From Blastocladiella britannica (Eukaryota; Blastocladiomycota; Blastocladiomycetes; Blastocladiales; Blastocladiaceae), in the NCBI GenBank assembly GCA_025349905.2, contig MU624894.1, positions 1 to 18,321 of the forward strand: 18,321 bases of DNA, written 5' to 3'. A program made the translations under genes and the position numbers. Below are positions 1-9,060 of this stretch, piece by piece (positions within the stretch are counted from its first letter, which is position 1; every line of letters begins with the position of its first letter). The notes under the pieces were generated by a model. It saw nothing but the letters and a program-made list of their open reading frames with translations, did not search any database and was not told the origin of the DNA.

Positions 1-105
1 GGTGGAGAGTCTCGTGGGTGCGCGTGTGCTGCGGCGCAAGAGGCGAAGGCAGCAGCCAAGGTTGAGGCAGCCGAGACGGCGGCCAAGGCGGCGGCGTCGC
101 CGTAG
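1..105 (+). CDS. 3' end of an unidentified gene (partial)
   Basis: Frame 1 is open from the left edge to a TAG at 103-105. It encodes about 34 residues rich in Ala, Lys and Glu, with a repeated Ala-Ala-Lys pattern, as expected of a charged C-terminal helix or tail. A T/C-rich stretch follows, consistent with a 3' UTR, and the next gene converges from the other strand with its stop at 315. An alternative frame (2-187) is open but very Arg-rich, which is typical of a shadow of GC-rich coding sequence. The rest of the gene lies outside the window, so neither family nor function can be named. Confidence 0.4.
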   Translation, partial: GGESRGCACAAAQEAKAAAKVEAAETAAKAAASP

Positions 106-160
106 TTGTTGTTTTTTTCCCCCTTTTCTTTCCCGGAACCAAAAACGGTATCCACTCTCT

Positions 161-188
161 GCTACACCAGTCGCACAATTGGTGTAGC
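161..188. other. Perfect 9-bp inverted repeat (hairpin)
   Basis: GCTACACCA at 161-169 and TGGTGTAGC at 180-188 are exact reverse complements around a 10-nt loop whose closing bases can form one more G-T pair. It sits between two convergent stop codons (105 and 315), so it would be in a 3' UTR of one or both transcripts. There is no tRNA T-arm or other RNA-gene context. A role in 3'-end processing is only an inference. Confidence 0.4.
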
Positions 189-314
189 GCCCGCATAGCG
201 GACGAGATCGCCGGTGAGATGGAAACTTCAAAGCCTACTCGGCCGTGTAATGTTTATCTTTTTATGCTCGTATACCCAGGTCCCATCCAAAAAAGAAACA
301 AAAAGTGAAAAGGA

Positions 315-2232
315 TCAGGCAAGGGACTTGGACTTGGCGCCAGTGCCCATCTTGCGCGCCACCACGGCGGCTGCCTTCAGGGCGAACATCCACTGCTGCA
401 TGTTCTCGGCGCTGTCTGCGCGCAGCACCAGCCGCGCCTCGTCCACGAGCGTAGAAGCCGACCCACCCACGGTGTTCCGGGCCAGGTTCGAAGCTCCCAG
501 CACATTGTCGTCCGCATCCGTATCGTCGTTCTCCTCCTGCGACGACCGCGACGCCGCGCGCGACAGACTGTCGGCGCCCGTCAATGCGGCCGTGAGCGCG
601 CGCGAAACGCCGTCCGCAGCCGCCACGTCAGCGTCCACGTCGGCCGCAAACGAAAAGGGCAGCGGCATGCGGTCGGCGTCGGCGAGCCGCACGCGCGTGA
701 TGCACCGCACCGGAATATCGTGGGCCGGGCGCTTGGCCGTCTTGTACTCGAAGTCGTACAGCGCCAGCATCCCTTTGGGCCCGTCGAGGGCCGCCCAGTA
801 CCGGCGCCAGACGGGTGCCTTGCCCGACCACGACGCCACTTGCGCCGACAAGTACCCCTCGTGCGACGTTTCGGCCGCGTGCGCGGCCCGCGACAGAGCT
901 CCAGAGTACACGCCGAACGTGACGGTCATTTGCAGCGGGTCAATAGCCACGGGAGGCGCCACGGAGTTGGTGGTCGCGCCAGTTGCACCCGATGCGATAC
1001 TGGCCACGTCGCTCAGGGGCGACCCAGCATGGCCGTTGGATGATGAGGCGCCGGCGCGCTTGGCTCCGAGCCACGCAGCGTACGTTGCCACCACCGGCTG
1101 CACGCCCGCGGGGACGGGCACCGCCAGTTCCAGCGACGCCTTGGCGAAATCGGCCAGCTTGAGCCGGAACTCCACTTGCGCCACCGGCATCGGCTTGTCG
1201 ACCAGCGCACTGCACGCATGCGGCCCTTGCTTCTTGGACCCAAACAGCTTGCCTAGAGTGCCTGTCTTGCCTCCCATTGCTGGCGCATTCGGGTTGTACT
1301 TGGTCAGACCGGCAAGCTTGGACGCGTGCGGGATCGCGTACACGGTCAGCGTGTACGTCTCTTGGTAAGGGCTTTTTATGGTTTTGTCAGTTTTGCAGTC
1401 GGACTCGTCAAAAACATATGGAACGTACACAACAAGGGCATCGTTGAACCCAGGCTCACCAGCATACCCGGCCGACTTGTAGTACACGCCCGACTTGCCG
1501 GCCAGCGTGTAAAAGAATGCATCGCCTTGCAGCCATGCCGACGGCACCAGATCCGCGACTTGGAGGTACACGAGCGCTTCATTGCTATTGCAAATATATT
1601 CAAGGGGTCAGGGATCCAACTGTAATGCAGAAAATGAGATAAACATACCGCAAGCTCGGATCCTCCACAACCCGGCCCTGATCCACGCGCTCCAGGGTCA
1701 ACACTTTACGATCCACCGCATTATGGTTATCAAACAGATCCACCGCCTGCGACTCGGCATCCCCACCGACATCTTCGCCATCAGCCGCACCGGAATCAGC
1801 AGCGCGCTCTGCCCAGCGGCGCACCACCGGATCCGACGTGACCGCGGTCTTGGCGCGCGACGAGATCGGCACCCGCACGGGCGCGCCGGTTGATCCGCGG
1901 CCACCGGCCACCGAGGGGGCCGCAATTACTCCCGAGATCGATTCGGTCGGGGTCACCTCGGAGGGAGCGGGCGGGGACCGATCCTCGAGCGTACTAAACA
2001 CGTCCCATGCCGTCAGCGCCGTCTTGTTGCCTGCGGCCGCGGCGGCTGCTATGGCTGCTGCCTTCTTTGCGGGACTGCCGCCGCGAGCAAACGACATCAT
2101 GGACGCGACCGAGTGCGTGGTGGCCAATGAAGCCGTGGATCCGGACCGAGCTACACCGGCGCCAGTGGCGTTGTTGACTCCATTGCGGTACGGAGAGCGG
2201 TTGCCGACGTGGAGGAAGGAAGGGGCGGGCAT
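315..2232 (-). CDS. PH-domain protein, anillin/Bud4-like (617 aa)
   Basis: Two exons, 2232-1649 and 1584-315, are joined across a 64-nt intron (donor GTATGT, acceptor at GCAATAG), giving ...SLR-NEALVYLQVADL. The nearer acceptor would leave an in-frame TGA. Residues 1-190 are low complexity (Ser, Ala, Gly), so probably disordered. Residues 200-350 form a beta-rich region containing the stretch GKLFG, followed by a beta-like segment. A C-terminal pleckstrin-homology domain spans about 437-609, with EGYL, VWRRYWAALDGPKGMLALYD and the closing helix ENMQQWMFALKAAAV with its invariant Trp. This order (long disordered part, C2-like region, terminal PH) is that of anillin/Mid1/Mid2/Bud4 proteins, which bind membrane lipids and septins at the division or budding site. 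The PH call is firm; the anillin/Bud4 assignment is inference from architecture. Confidence 0.75.
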
Positions 2233-2453
2233 TTTAAATGGTTTATTTTGAGTTTATGTAGCGGATCCGCAGGGTTTGGTAAGTTTGGATGGTGGGGTGG
2301 ATTAGATCCAAAATGTGAAATATGGAATTTTTATGGCTGTAATACGTCTACGTCTTTGATATAATAAAATTTGGATTGGAGAGGAGTAAAAAGTTGGGAA
2401 ATTGGAGACAAATGTAAACTCCCAAATTGACAGGGATTGTAATTTAATATTAT
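2233..2453. other. AT-rich spacer: 5' leader/promoter of PH gene and SKP1 3' UTR
   Basis: No open coding sequence is credible here. The stretch 2233-2453 is clearly more AT-rich than the flanking exons and holds T- and A-runs. It must contain the SKP1 3' end and the promoter of the PH-domain gene, since both genes read leftwards. I see no unambiguous TATA or CCAAT box. Confidence 0.5.
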
Positions 2454-3075
2454 TTAGCACTCTTCGGCCCAAGCATTCTCCTTGCGCACTTCCTCCTCTT
2501 CTTCTGGCGTATAATCTGTAATTTCTTTCAGTGAATCCATACACGCACATCATAGAAGAAAAAAAAGACCAACACACCATTGACAATGCCAAACAACGAG
2601 CGCAATTCTTCGACCGACTTGCCCTTGATCATGTTGGCCAGCACCTTGCAACACAGGTCCAGCAGCGGCTTGATGTCGAGGAAGTTGGCGGCGGTGATGA
2701 GCTCGTAGAGCATGAGCTGGTCAATGTTCATGAACTCGAGGTCCCATGGATCAATGTTGGCCGAGGACTTGCGCGTTTCGGGCGCGTTTTCCTCTTCCGG
2801 GACCACGGGATCGTCCTTGTGGTGGTCGCAGTATTCAAACACCTTTACGTTTTTTTTTTACATAGAGTGAATGACAAGTATGAGATATGTAAATACATGG
2901 CAAGTACCTTGGTCAAGACCGCAGCGGTTGCCTTGGGAATCGGGATTTGTACTGGCCTGGTAGCGTCGACCATATCGCCCAAAAAGTTCTTGATCAAGAC
3001 GGACCGCTCGGCCACCTTGCGAGCCACCTGGACCTCGAGGCCGTCGGAACCAAGGAGAGCGACGGTATCAGCCAT
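2454..3075 (-). CDS. SKP1: SKP1, SCF ubiquitin ligase adaptor (164 aa)
   Basis: Three exons (3075-2908, 2842-2578, 2515-2454) with introns of 65 and 62 nt. SKP1 links cullin-1 to F-box proteins in SCF E3 ligases, in cytosol and nucleus. The N-terminal BTB/POZ fold begins [20 protein letters not shown]. The signature [12 protein letters not shown] crosses into exon 2, followed by the [20 protein letters not shown] and [20 protein letters not shown] helices. The F-box-binding C-terminus reads [20 protein letters not shown], where the canonical form ends NEWCEE. The second acceptor (ATTACAG) was preferred because it restores [13 protein letters not shown]; an AG nine bases upstream would add three residues. 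The start is the first ATG aligned with the family; an upstream non-ATG extension is open but not homologous. Length matches the family. Confidence 0.97.
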
Positions 3076-3312
3076 TTTTCTTTCAAAAGTACGTGAGTCA
3101 GCAAGAAACCAAGGCTGGAAATTGATTGTTCGAGCAAGTTTCAAAGAGAGCGCTCTATTCTCGTTATTTTATCCAACCTCGCCCGGTATTCCCGTTTGGT
3201 CCGCCCTCGTCCCCTCCTGCTGCTGAGGAAATTGAATAAAGAGCAGCGCGGAGGTCCTCTTCCTCATTGTTTTTTCAATAGTCTGACACCTCACTTTCTT
3301 TCAAAAAGAAAA
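3076..3312. promoter_or_regulatory. Shared divergent promoter region of SKP1 and PQ-loop gene
   Basis: These 237 bp lie between two divergent start codons and so must hold both promoters and 5' leaders. The stretch mixes pyrimidine-rich tracts with A-runs just before each ATG. No specific transcription-factor site can be assigned by eye. Confidence 0.5.
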
Positions 3313-3825
3313 ATGCAAGAACCCACCACTTCCCTTTCCCCCGCATCCGTCGAGGCCATTGGCTACGTGGGCGGATTCGTACTCGGTACTCTATATTTTA
3401 TCTCTCATTCAAATCTTACCCACCAATCCTCAATCTATCCAAAAAAAAAAAAACAATAGCATTATGCCTCGTCCCACAAATCCGACAAGTAGTTGTCACG
3501 CAGTCGGCCGCTGACATTTCCTATACATGGACCGCATTGTACTTGATTGGCCTGTCCATTACACTGGTTTGTTATTCAATTTTTTTTTTTTTTGGATTGG
3601 AATGTAATTCAAATATATGAAGCATAGGCGTACTTGGTTCTGGTCGGAGCGGTCGCCGGATACGTGTCGGTGACAATTGAAATGGTGCTCCTCATTGTGT
3701 TGGTGGTGTTCAAGGCATGGATCGACCGCAAGAACTCCAAAAAGAGGGAAGCGACTGCAGCAACCAAAGCCGACGACGATGAAGGCCATGACGACGCCGA
3801 GGCCGCTGTCCCGCTTTCTGAATAG
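3313..3825 (+). CDS. Small single PQ-loop membrane protein (125 aa)
   Basis: Three exons (3313-3385, 3460-3566, 3628-3825) with introns of 74 and 61 nt. The joined protein has three hydrophobic segments at about residues 14-36, 45-66 and 68-91. The first contains the PQ-loop signature LCLVPQIRQVV (Pro30-Gln31), followed by SAADISYTWTALYLIG, the classic continuation of a PQ-loop repeat. The tail (92-125) is hydrophilic, first basic (RKNSKKRE) then acidic. PQ-loop proteins carry sugars (SWEET), cystine or basic amino acids across cell or organelle membranes. Eukaryotic members normally have two repeats and seven helices; this one has a single three-helix bundle, like bacterial SemiSWEETs, and would need to form a dimer to make a pore (inference). 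Its stop lies 32 bp from the convergent ARPC5 stop. The substrate cannot be read from sequence. Confidence 0.82.
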
Positions 3826-3857
3826 CAAATGAACAAAAGTATCAATATATTTGCCTA

Positions 3858-4474
3858 TTAAATGGCCCGGCCATCGCCAATCACCCGCAGCACGGCACCC
3901 ACACCCGCCACCTCGGTAATTTTCTCGTGCCACGCCAGCAACGCCGCGCAGTTGACGCCCACAGGACTGGCCATTCCACGGTACACGTACTTGAGCAGCA
4001 GATCGAGGTCTGCAGGCGACAGCGCCGCCACCAGCGCCGGAATGTCGGCTGCGCGTGCCGCAGACAGCGCATCGACCACTGGCTTGGTGGACTGGTCCTG
4101 CGTACATATATCCCATATCAGTATATGTGAGGGTATCAAGTACACATAAACATAAAGTAGAATACCTTGATGGCGCCAAGCTTGGGGTCCGCAGTCGGAC
4201 CCGATGCGGCGCCGTATGGGTGCTCGCCGGCCAAGGCGGCGCGAATAGCGCCTGCCGTGTCTCCCCTGTTGTACATTATGTTAACATGAAAGTACTCAAT
4301 ATGATAAAATGGATGAATGAGTACATACCGAGAAAGGGCATTGGCCACGTCCGACGCGCGGGCTTGGGCGGCCGACTGCAGCGCTGGGAGATCGACCTGG
4401 GCCGCCAGCGCCTCCAGCTGGTCATCGTCGTCGTCAAGGTGCAGGGCGTCAATGTCGAGCTTGCGGTGGGACAT
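3858..4474 (-). CDS. ARPC5: ARPC5, p16 subunit of Arp2/3 complex (161 aa)
   Basis: Three exons (4474-4329, 4265-4166, 4097-3858) with introns of 63 and 68 nt. ARPC5 is the smallest subunit of the Arp2/3 complex, which nucleates branched actin at the cortex and at endocytic sites. The N-terminus shows MSHRKLDIDALHL and an acidic run, the family's acidic stretch. GDTAGAIRAALAG matches the first helical repeat. The strongest block is exon 3: LSPADLDLLLKYVYRGM, then the helix around LLAWHEKITEVAGVGAVLRV, equivalent to the conserved LL-WHEK...GGVGSIVRVL of other species. Length is close to the usual 150. It starts only 63 bp from the divergent gene at 4538, so the two may share a promoter. Confidence 0.96.
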
Positions 4475-4537
4475 TATTTCTTATATTCGTTGAGTATTGC
4501 TGCCAAGTATTCGTATTATTACGCCACAATAAAGAGA
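4475..4537. promoter_or_regulatory. 63-bp divergent promoter between ARPC5 and unknown gene
   Basis: The start codons of ARPC5 (4474, - strand) and the 541-residue gene (4538, + strand) are separated by only 63 bp of AT-rich sequence containing ATTATTTC, TATTCGTATTATTA and CACAATAAAG. Both promoters must be in this stretch or reach into the neighbouring coding exons. No TATA box is certain. Confidence 0.5.
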
Positions 4538-6285
4538 ATGCAACAGATCCAGCTCCGATCGGTGCGCGACCCTCCTGCCACGCTGGTGCCGCCATGGGTC
4601 TGGCCGTCGCCCTGGACGCACCTGGCGAATCTGTTTGCATGCACTGCGCTACGCACGCTGGTCCATGTCTCGTCTCGCCGCGCGGTCGAAGCGCTCGTGC
4701 AATCTATGGCTGGGGACCACGACGACGAAGATGATGACCAAAACTCTTGTCTGGCCGCGATCCAGGACTTGGACCGCCTCCAATCCGAGTTTCTCGCCAC
4801 TGTCGGGCTGTACACTGCCACCAACGTTACGAGCCACGAAGGGTTTCCAACAACCCTACCGCAATCGCTCTCCGAGGATCTGGTCATGGAATTGCTCGGG
4901 ATCATCTTGCTGCCGCGCGAGCCCCTGGAATCGTGTCTCGGCGATTCACTGACTCGGGCCATTGGCCAGGGCCGAGGTATTCTTGTTTTGTTTGGTTTTG
5001 GTTTCCATGAGCAAGGTCAAAAATCAAAATTGAATAGATCTGGACGAGGCCGCGGTAGAGCAGTTCTCGGTCCACATCTCGGCCACGGCACCACTGCTGG
5101 CCGAGTACTTGGCCAACGAGCTGGAACTTGTGGTGCCCACAGTGCTGATGGTTGGAATACAGGTCCCCAACTTCTCCGGATCGCCAGGACGTGGCGCCAC
5201 GAGACCTCGCAGTCGTCGGCAATCCACGGTGACGGATGTGTTGTTGGCTCCGTCGTCCGACGTTCTGGCGCTGGTCGAAAAGTACCACTGGGGAGTCCCC
5301 CACATTTCATCTCCTCAGCTTTCTCCAGCAACTGCGTCGGTAGGTGGACCAGGACTAGTAGCAGTAGCAGCGCCAACAAACGCCGCCAATGTTGCACCTA
5401 CACAGCCAGCAGGCCGAGTGCAGTACACGATTGACCCGCGCACCGCATGGCCGCGCCGGACGTTCCCTGGCCTGAGCTCGCGCTCTCCACCATCCTTATC
5501 CTCATCGTCAGGTTCGTCACCAGCCAGTGCGCACGCAGTGGCGTCGACGCGCGCAGCCGAAGCGATCCGTGACCGACACCACCGGCGCGAGCTTGCGCGT
5601 CTCATGGTCGAGCACGGTGGGGGCACAGACACGGCCAAGAGTACCAGCGGCTCGATGGACGAGATGGGCAGCAACGACCAAGAGCTCGCGATCCCGCCGG
5701 TGCGCATCAAGTGGACGGGCACCGCGCCGTTTGCCTCTCACCCGGCGGTCGGAGTGCCAATGGCGGTCCGGGCGCGCGTACGTGCGGCCGCGGCGTCGCC
5801 CGAGGCCACGTGGCACGCTGCGCGCGACGCCGCGGACAGGGGGAAGAATGCGCCGGTGTCGCATCCGCCGTGGCGACGAAACTTAGGGCCGTCGTCGTCG
5901 TCGTCGACAAAGGAAGGGAGTACGAAGGCGGTTCCTAGTGCTGCCCCGTATGTATCGGCATGGTACTTGCCTCCTGGAGTGTGGGCCAACGTGCAGGGCG
6001 AGCGGGAACGGGAGCGCGAGCGGGTACGTATCCACCTTTTTTTTTTTCGCCAACTGCTGCTGACCCTCTTGGTTCGACGGACAGAACCGACAATGCGGCG
6101 TCGCGCCGTCCGTCTTCCAGCGCCGATCGGGCCAACTGGCTGACAGGATCCAGGGCTTCGTTGCCCGCGAGCAAGCGGCCGTCAAGAGCGCGGCGTGGCC
6201 AAGCGATGGTCAGCTCTCTGGCAGCGCCGCCGGTAGTCAACTCACGTTTTCTGCCACTCGGCTCGACCGACGCGCTCGTGCCTAG
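4538..6285 (+). CDS. Uncharacterised 541-aa protein
   Basis: Three exons (4538-4976, 5038-6023, 6085-6285) with two 61-nt introns (donors GTATTC and GTACGT; acceptors GAATAG and GGACAG); phases agree and the total is 542 codons. I do not recognise a family. Residues 1-190 look folded and mostly helical (PWTHLANLFACTALRTLVHV, DLDRLQSEFLATVGLY, LSEDLVMELLGIILLPREPL, PLLAEYLANELELVVPTVL), with an acidic loop DHDDEDDDQN. Residues 200-320 are Ser/Pro/Ala-rich and probably disordered. A second helical patch follows (AAEAIRDRHHRRELARLMVE), then a WYLPPGVWANV motif before an Arg-Glu alternation (ERERERER) and a final helix ending in an Arg-rich tail. No signal peptide or membrane segment is seen. The ATG was chosen because it is the only one before the folded part that does not overlap ARPC5. 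The stop is 31 bp from the convergent ATG7 stop. Confidence 0.75.
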
Positions 6286-6316
6286 TCATATTCAGCCAAG
6301 GATGCATTGTTTTTTT

Positions 6317-8936
6317 TTACAACCCCGCCTCATCGTCGCTCTCTTCCACATCCCATCCCATTCCTTCCTCGGCCTCCTGCTTCATGGTGTCCAGGCCCGT
6401 GATGCGTTCGAGCGTCGCCGGGTCGTTGCACACCTCGCGCACAAAGTCGGCGCCGCGCGTCTTCCAGGCATCGAGGATCTTTGTTGGTTTTTCATAAATG
6501 AGTGAAATGCAATCAATCAATCAATCCAAAGAACACACCTTTTCCGAACACCCAGTGCACCGGTCGTACGCCTGACCCGCGATCTTCATGGATTCGAGAT
6601 TGTGCAAGAACCCGCGCACTTGGTGCGGGACAATACCCAGCACGCCGACATCGTTGGCGGCTGCCGCGTTTCTGTTTTATTGTTAGGTGTGAGCGATTTT
6701 CGGTCGAGTCTCCAGAAAAAAAGAGGCGTGCCGTTGAGGGTGATTGAGAATCGATGCCAACAGCTCCACCGCCGTCGCACTAGCAATGGCCGCCAGCCCG
6801 GGACGCGTGACGGTGCACATTTGGTCCAATGTGCGGTCCGTCAGGGACTATGCCAAACCAATATATCGTTAGCAAGGGTGAACACAAAGTGGTGAAAACA
6901 AAGACGTACATCTGCGGGCGCAACCACGTCGTTGCAATAGTAGCAGCCAAGGACCGGCGTGTGACGCATAACCACGTACGAATCAAACCCAAGCGCGGCA
7001 TTGATCACAATCTATCGTGGACAAAAATGTCAATAAAAGGCTTCAATATATAATGGGTACCATAATACCTTGTTGTGGGCGGCACCGAGGACCGTCGGAA
7101 GCCAGCGGCTCTCGCGCGAGTCCATAAGCAAGAATATCACATCGTGCTTGGCGACCATGGCGTCCAGCGCCACGACCGTGGTCTGAAACTCGGACTCGTT
7201 GAGCACCGGATGGCCCGGCATCGGGATCGACATTTGGATCCCTTCCGCATTCTATTTCTCAATATGATGTGGTTAGTCTCAATGTTCCATCAACTTGAAA
7301 AAAAAAAAGGAAAATACCATTGTCGGAAGCACATCCCTGACCCGCGCCGCGGCCGCCTCTGCCTTTGGTTTCCCGCCGTCAAGACAGTCTTCGAACGTGA
7401 ACAGCGGCTGCCGCACCGGGTTCGAGAAACTGACTTTGCCCGAGTCCACCATGGTCACGGTCTTGACGCCCCAAGCCATGAGCCCGCGCGCAACGTAGCA
7501 CCCGAGTGTACCCGCCCCCAGAACCAAGCACTTGGAGTTGGCCATGGCGTCCAGGTCGATTTCGGGGAGCACGCGCCATTTCATCAGCTTGAGGTTGAGC
7601 GAGACGGCGTCGTCGGCAAGTCTTTTTTAATTTACTTGCGTCAGTATTTTTCTTTGTGTTCAAGTAAAAAAAATGACCATGTACCGGACGGGGTCCATCA
7701 TTTGCGCCAAATTCACATTCCGAGGCGCAAGTTTACCTTCGGCGGTGCGCTCCCAACCGGTGGCGGGAACAGCGGCACCGGTGGTAGCCGAAAAGTCGAG
7801 TGCGCTGTCGCCCTCAACGGAAATCGCCACCTCGAACGCCATCGACACGGTTCCCGGCGGTTCCGACTGGGTCGAGACAATGCCCGACAAGTCATGGCGC
7901 ATGGCCAGCAGCGTGCACTTGCGCACGCCCACGTGGGCGAGGGCCACCAGCAGGTTGCGTGCGGGCCAGCCGGGGGACGTGGCGAGTGTCGATGGGTCCA
8001 CGAATGCGACCGTGATCTATATTTTACGGTTGAATGGTCGCTGATCCCAATGAAGAAAAAAGTTGAAAACGTACCGGAGCACCCGCAGCAATTTGAGCAG
8101 GTAGATCGGTCAGAGGCGCGGCACGGATCTTTTGGTCCCCGTCGCCCGGCACGATCAGAAACGCAAAATGGCGCGCGTGGTCTGCCAGCGTGGCCGGTGC
8201 CGATTCCTATATTCAAAATAGCTCGTGTCAAAAGCTTATTTATCATGGAAAAAAATGAGAGACGCATACCAAAAACCCCGGCCGAGTCGAATAAGCCCAT
8301 TCTTTGGCCGAAAGAGCGCGCTCCACCGTCACAGCGTACCCTTTCGGCACCAGGGCCGGGAACCCGAACCAGTGCCAGAACGAGTGTTTTTTCAGATCGG
8401 CGTACGAGACGCACAGGAACGGGATCAGGAGCGCCGGGTCGCGCATCCATTTGCCCGAGGCGATCGCGGCGGTGGCGGTGGCGGCGACAGTCGCAAAGGC
8501 TGCTTGCTTGTCGAGACGCTTAAAGTCCTCGATCGAGTTGACGTTGTGCAGGACGCCGCGGGCCACCACGGCCAGTGAGGGGACTCTTCATATTACATTA
8601 TAGAATGAGTGTGAGTCCTCGCAGTTGTCTGGCTCAGCGCACACAGTCACCATTCACGACCAAGCAAAGCAAAGCCAAGAAACAAAACAAAAAAAAACCC
8701 ATTCAAAAAACCAGAACGGACGGGTAGCGCTCCGGGTCAAACGACTTGGCGTCCAGCTGCACAATGGCCGGCAGCGACGCAAAGTCCGTGTCCGAGACGC
8801 GCACGCGGCGCGCGGGCTCAAAGTGGGCGGCCAGTGCCAGCGGCTGGGTGTCGAGCTTGAGCACGTTCAGCTTGAGCGTGGCCAGGTGGTGCCAGAACGA
8901 CGGCTCGACGGCCGATGTGAGCGGTTCGAATTGCAT
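6317..8936 (-). CDS. ATG7: ATG7, E1-like enzyme of autophagy (about 664 aa)
   Basis: ATG7 activates Atg8 and Atg12 with ATP and passes them to Atg3 and Atg10. Ten exons: 8936-8722, 8585-8270, 8206-8075, 8016-7685, 7621-7318, 7251-7069, 7011-6910, 6847-6732, 6671-6539, 6478-6317. The N-terminal domain starts [19 protein letters not shown] and includes [19 protein letters not shown] and [13 protein letters not shown]. The ATP-binding loop GAGTLG is at 367-372, followed by [16 protein letters not shown] and [13 protein letters not shown]. Zinc cysteines are Cys517/Cys520 and Cys605/Cys608. The catalytic Cys539 lies in [17 protein letters not shown], the fungal form. The acidic tail [12 protein letters not shown] matches the Atg3-binding end of yeast Atg7. 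All key residues are present, so the enzyme should be active. The exon 1/2 join is the least certain (donor GTCCGT gives [17 protein letters not shown]). Intron 8 has a GC donor. Confidence 0.97.
6672..6731 (-). other. Probable GC-AG intron in ATG7 (intron 8)
   Basis: After SILNHPQ the - strand has no GT dinucleotide before the next acceptor at 6672. Only a GC donor (CAACG then GCACGC, at 6731) fits. Joining it to the AG at 6672 keeps phase 2 and yields [18 protein letters not shown], leading straight into the conserved [16 protein letters not shown] branch-point-like motif lies just before the acceptor. Reading through would hit a TAA. Confidence 0.75.
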
Positions 8937-9060
8937 ATGATACTCTTGTCCTTTTGTGATAAAGTTTCCTTTGATGATGAAAGAGATCCGCTCAACCCCT
9001 CTAAAGTTCACAACGATCGGATTGGATCCAGTCAATTTTTAAGGGATCCAAATAAGTCTT
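8937..9060. promoter_or_regulatory. ATG7 upstream region
   Basis: These 124 bp separate the Spp1/CFP1 stop (9061) from the ATG7 start (8936), both on the - strand. They hold the Spp1/CFP1 3' end and the ATG7 promoter. The ATG7 frame stays open for about 33 codons upstream, but it contains no ATG and no family similarity, so 8936 is kept as start. Confidence 0.45.

Noticed and set aside
170..240. tRNA-like stretch (AATTGGTGTAGC resembles a D-arm)
   Set aside because: There is no matching acceptor stem, anticodon arm or GGTTCRA T-loop at the expected distance; the similarity is limited to a few bases.
214..1368. 384-residue + strand open frame
   Set aside because: It lies antisense to the PH-domain exon, is Ser/Ala-rich with no domain, and its end does not match any splice model. 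It is a GC-rich shadow.
7075..8523. 482-residue + strand open frame
   Set aside because: It is antisense to ATG7 and crosses five ATG7 introns; composition is His/Arg-rich with no recognisable fold.
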